From contig NZ_CP011477.1 of assembly GCF_001010805.1 (NCBI RefSeq), forward strand, positions 2,123,001 through 2,187,000: a DNA stretch of 64,000 nt. Direction: 5' to 3'. Position numbers and translations under genes: made by a program. The stretch is from Spongiibacter sp. IMCC21906. GTDB taxonomy: Bacteria; Pseudomonadota; Gammaproteobacteria; Pseudomonadales; Spongiibacteraceae. Below, one piece after another: positions 61,813 through 64,000 of the stretch; the stretch's first letter is position 1; every line of letters starts with the position of its first letter. Below the pieces are notes generated by a model that ran no database searches, was not told the DNA's origin, and was given only the letters and a program-made list of their open reading frames with translations.

Positions 61813-63654
61813 TCAGGCGCTGCGTAAGCCTTCGTAGATTTCTTTGGCAATGTTGTGACTAATCCCCGGCACACGCTGTAAGTCTCCCACACTGGCATTA
61901 CGAACACCTTGCAGGCCACCAAAATACTTCAGTAATTCACGGCGGCGTTTGGTCCCTACTCCAGGAATCGCTTCAAGCGTCGATTGGCGCCGGGTTTTAT
62001 CCCGCCGCGCTTTGTGGCCGGTAATCGCAAAGCGGTGGGACTCATCGCGAATATGCTGAATAAGATGCAATGCAGGGCTGTTATCCGGCAGGCTGATCTC
62101 TTTGCCATTATCACTGCGAATCAGTACTTCTAGCCCCGCGCGCCGATCGCTGCCCTTGGCGACGCCAACCATTAGTAAATTTTCAACCCCCAATTCTGCC
62201 ATCACCTCTTTGGCTTGGCTTAACTGGCCTTTACCACCGTCGATAAACAGCAAGTCAGGCAACGCCACGTCGCCAGACTTAATGCGCTTGTAACGCCGAG
62301 TCAGCGCCTGACGCATCGCGGCGTAGTCATCACCGGGTTCAATGCCATCGATATTCATTTTTCGGTAATCTGATTTTAGCGGCCCGTCTTTATCAAATAC
62401 CACGCAAGACGCGACCGTGGCCTCTCCGCTGCTATGGCTGATATCAAAGCATTCCATCCGTTCTGGCACGGCATCTAGCTCCAGCACGCTTTGCAGTGCC
62501 GCAAAACGTTTTGCCGTGCCGCTGGATGATGCCAAGCGATTACGTAGATTTTGCTCCGCCGCGGTCACCGCCAACGATTGCCATTTGGCCCGATTGCCCC
62601 TGACTTTGTAACTAATCAGCACCTGCCGCCCCGCCTCTTCGCTCAGGCTATCGGCCAGTAGCTGGGCGTCTGTCGGGGGGATGTTGCAGATGATTTCTTT
62701 CGGGATATCCATGGTCGATAGTTGAGTAAGATAGTGCTGGGCCAAAAATGCCTCGATATGCTCTGCCAAGCCTTCGCCCAAATGGCTTTTGGGAAAATAA
62801 CTACGGCTGCCCAACACGCGGCCGCCTCTCACATACAGCAGCTGCAAACACACGGTGCCCGCCTCTTCTACTGCGGCGATAATATCTAAATCGCCCCGCT
62901 CGCCTTCAATATACTGGCTAGCCTGTACTTGCTGTAAATAACCAATTCGGTCTCGTAGTTCGGCGGCTTTTTCAAATTCTAGCTGCTGGGCCTGATAATC
63001 CATTTCGTCACCCAGTTCGGTGAGTAGCACATCGCTTTTACCCGTCAGAAACAGCTCGGTTTGATGGACATCTTTGCTGTACTCGTTCTCGCTAATTTTT
63101 TCTACGCAGGGGCCAGAGCAGCGGCCAATTTGATATTGAAGACAGGGGCGGCTTCTCGCCCGGTAATAACTGTCTTCACACTGGCGAACCTTAAACACTT
63201 TTTGTAACCAGCTCAGGCTCTCTTTTACCGCTGCAGCACTGGGATAGGGGCCAAAGTATTGGCCTTTTTTGCGTTTGCTACCCCGATGCAGGCTCAAACG
63301 AGGATGACGATGATCGCTGAGAAAAATATACGGGTAAGACTTATCGTCCCTCAGCAGGATGTTATAGGGGGGCTTGTACTGCTTGATCAGGTTTTGTTCC
63401 AGCAGCAACGCTTCCCGCTCGGTGCCGGTAACCGTAACCTCTATTTGGTCAATTTTGCTGACCAACGCCATGGTTTTGGTGGTGAGCCCACTCGCGCGAA
63501 AATAACTGCCAAGTCGATTGCGGAGGTTTTTGGCTTTGCCCACGTACAGCACTTTGGCGGCAGCATCGAGCATAACGTACACCCCGGGTTTGCGGGTGAC
63601 GTTTTTTAAAAATCGAGAGGAATCAAATCCGCTGCCACTATCTTTATCGCTCAT
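61813..63654 (-). CDS. uvrC: Excinuclease ABC subunit C
   Basis: UvrC makes both incisions in nucleotide excision repair. The 613-residue protein has the GIY-YIG nuclease (GVYVMLDAAAKVLYVGKAKNLRNRL), a Cys-rich segment (RPCLQYQIGRCSGPC), and the UVR helix-hairpin that binds UvrB (YQAQQLEFEKAAELRDRI). It also has the RNase H-like nuclease (MECFDISHSSGE) and a C-terminal double helix-hairpin-helix (LEAIPGVGTKRRRELL). It is located between uvrY/gacA and pgsA. Confidence 0.97.
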   Translation of the reverse strand: MSDKDSGSGFDSSRFLKNVTRKPGVYVMLDAAAKVLYVGKAKNLRNRLGSYFRASGLTTKTMALVSKIDQIEVTVTGTEREALLLEQNLIKQYKPPYNILLRDDKSYPYIFLSDHRHPRLSLHRGSKRKKGQYFGPYPSAAAVKESLSWLQKVFKVRQCEDSYYRARSRPCLQYQIGRCSGPCVEKISENEYSKDVHQTELFLTGKSDVLLTELGDEMDYQAQQLEFEKAAELRDRIGYLQQVQASQYIEGERGDLDIIAAVEEAGTVCLQLLYVRGGRVLGSRSYFPKSHLGEGLAEHIEAFLAQHYLTQLSTMDIPKEIICNIPPTDAQLLADSLSEEAGRQVLISYKVRGNRAKWQSLAVTAAEQNLRNRLASSSGTAKRFAALQSVLELDAVPERMECFDISHSSGEATVASCVVFDKDGPLKSDYRKMNIDGIEPGDDYAAMRQALTRRYKRIKSGDVALPDLLFIDGGKGQLSQAKEVMAELGVENLLMVGVAKGSDRRAGLEVLIRSDNGKEISLPDNSPALHLIQHIRDESHRFAITGHKARRDKTRRQSTLEAIPGVGTKRRRELLKYFGGLQGVRNASVGDLQRVPGISHNIAKEIYEGLRSA

Positions 63655-63666
63655 AAACTCGATTAT

Positions 63667-64000
63667 CTAGCGACCCGGTGCATCAATCAAACCATGGCGA
63701 ATGGCCATATGGGTTAATTCGACATCGCCATTGATATTGAGTTTTTCAAACATGCGGTAACGATAGCTGTTGACCGTTTTGGAGGAGATGTGCAAATTAT
63801 CTGCGATTTCTGACACCTTGTGACAGTTGGCGATCATCAGGCAAATTTGCATTTCTCGATCCGATAAACAATCAAAAGGCGTTGCGCCATCGGCGTCAAA
63901 ACCCTTTAAGGCCATCGCTTGGGCAACAACCGGGCTGAGATAACGTCGGCCATTGGCAACTTGGCGAATCGCCGCCAGTATTTCGTCTTCAGATGCTTCT
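63667..64000 (-). CDS. uvrY: Response regulator UvrY/GacA, C-terminal part (runs off the window)
   Basis: The reading frame is open to the window edge. It covers the end of the receiver domain (EDEILAAIRQVANGRRYLSPVVAQ) and the complete LuxR-type helix-turn-helix (LSDREMQICLMIANCHKVSEIADNLHISSKTVNSYRYRMFEKLNI). An internal ATG at 63915 is not the start. GacA/UvrY, phosphorylated by GacS/BarA, activates small regulatory RNAs of the Csr/Rsm system, and linkage to uvrC is characteristic. Only about 110 residues are visible here. Confidence 0.92.
   Translation of the reverse strand, partial: EASEDEILAAIRQVANGRRYLSPVVAQAMALKGFDADGATPFDCLSDREMQICLMIANCHKVSEIADNLHISSKTVNSYRYRMFEKLNINGDVELTHMAIRHGLIDAPGR

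Overview
The window looks like a chromosomal segment from a marine-type gammaproteobacterium related to the Pseudomonas, Cellvibrio and Spongiibacter groups. This is inferred from gene order and protein families, with no database search. Familiar neighbourhoods include icd / cspD / clpS-clpA / infA / bpt-aat / trxB / ftsK-lolA-rarA-crcB-serS-cysG-gor, ppsR-ppsA, purB-hflD-mnmA, and gacA(uvrY)-uvrC-pgsA-tRNA-Gly-tRNA-Cys. Coding density is high and housekeeping genes are intact up to about 40.5 kb.

Layout. Positions 0-3.2 kb hold cysB, thrH and pabB. A roughly 750 bp gap with a candidate promoter leads to a methylmalonyl-CoA mutase, its MeaB chaperone and a small thioesterase (3.9-7.6 kb). A secreted thioredoxin-fold protein, a patatin lipase and ppsR follow on the minus strand, divergent from ppsA. 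Positions 14-21 kb carry small oxygenase, Rieske and GNAT genes, the ribosomal oxygenase roxA, purB, hflD, mnmA, nudJ and rluE. Positions 21-28.7 kb carry icd, cspD and the complete N-degron set (clpS, clpA, bpt, aat), with infA and trxB. Positions 28.9-37.7 kb are the ftsK to gor run, and prc faces it across a long bidirectional terminator.

Positions about 40.5-54.2 kb are a mobile, patchwork region. Three relatives of one large tyrosine recombinase lie here: A (minus), B (plus) and the decayed copy C. There are also two unrelated recombinases, a SprT-like zinc protease and a Tn3-family transposase. Inside lies a 6.04 kb segment bounded by a perfect 47 bp direct repeat (41793-41839 and 47830-47876). 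Its cargo is a pair of overlapping reverse transcriptase genes (43366-44712 and 44705-46777) that I identify as the two-RT antiphage system DRT type 3 (drt3a/drt3b, UG3 + UG8). Just after drt3b is a compact, terminator-ended structured RNA candidate (about 46782-46903). It displays ACACACA in an unpaired junction, which is the kind of template expected for the system's RNA. This is the most exciting part of the window.

Positions 54.4-58.4 kb carry two small exported proteins and a copper-resistance operon (a Cys/His-rich small protein, then copA and copB). nhaB follows. The window closes with the tRNA-Cys / tRNA-Gly / pgsA / uvrC / uvrY(gacA) operon on the minus strand. Its two tRNA genes are separated by a 117 bp tandem array whose units each begin with a copy of the 5' half of tRNA-Cys.
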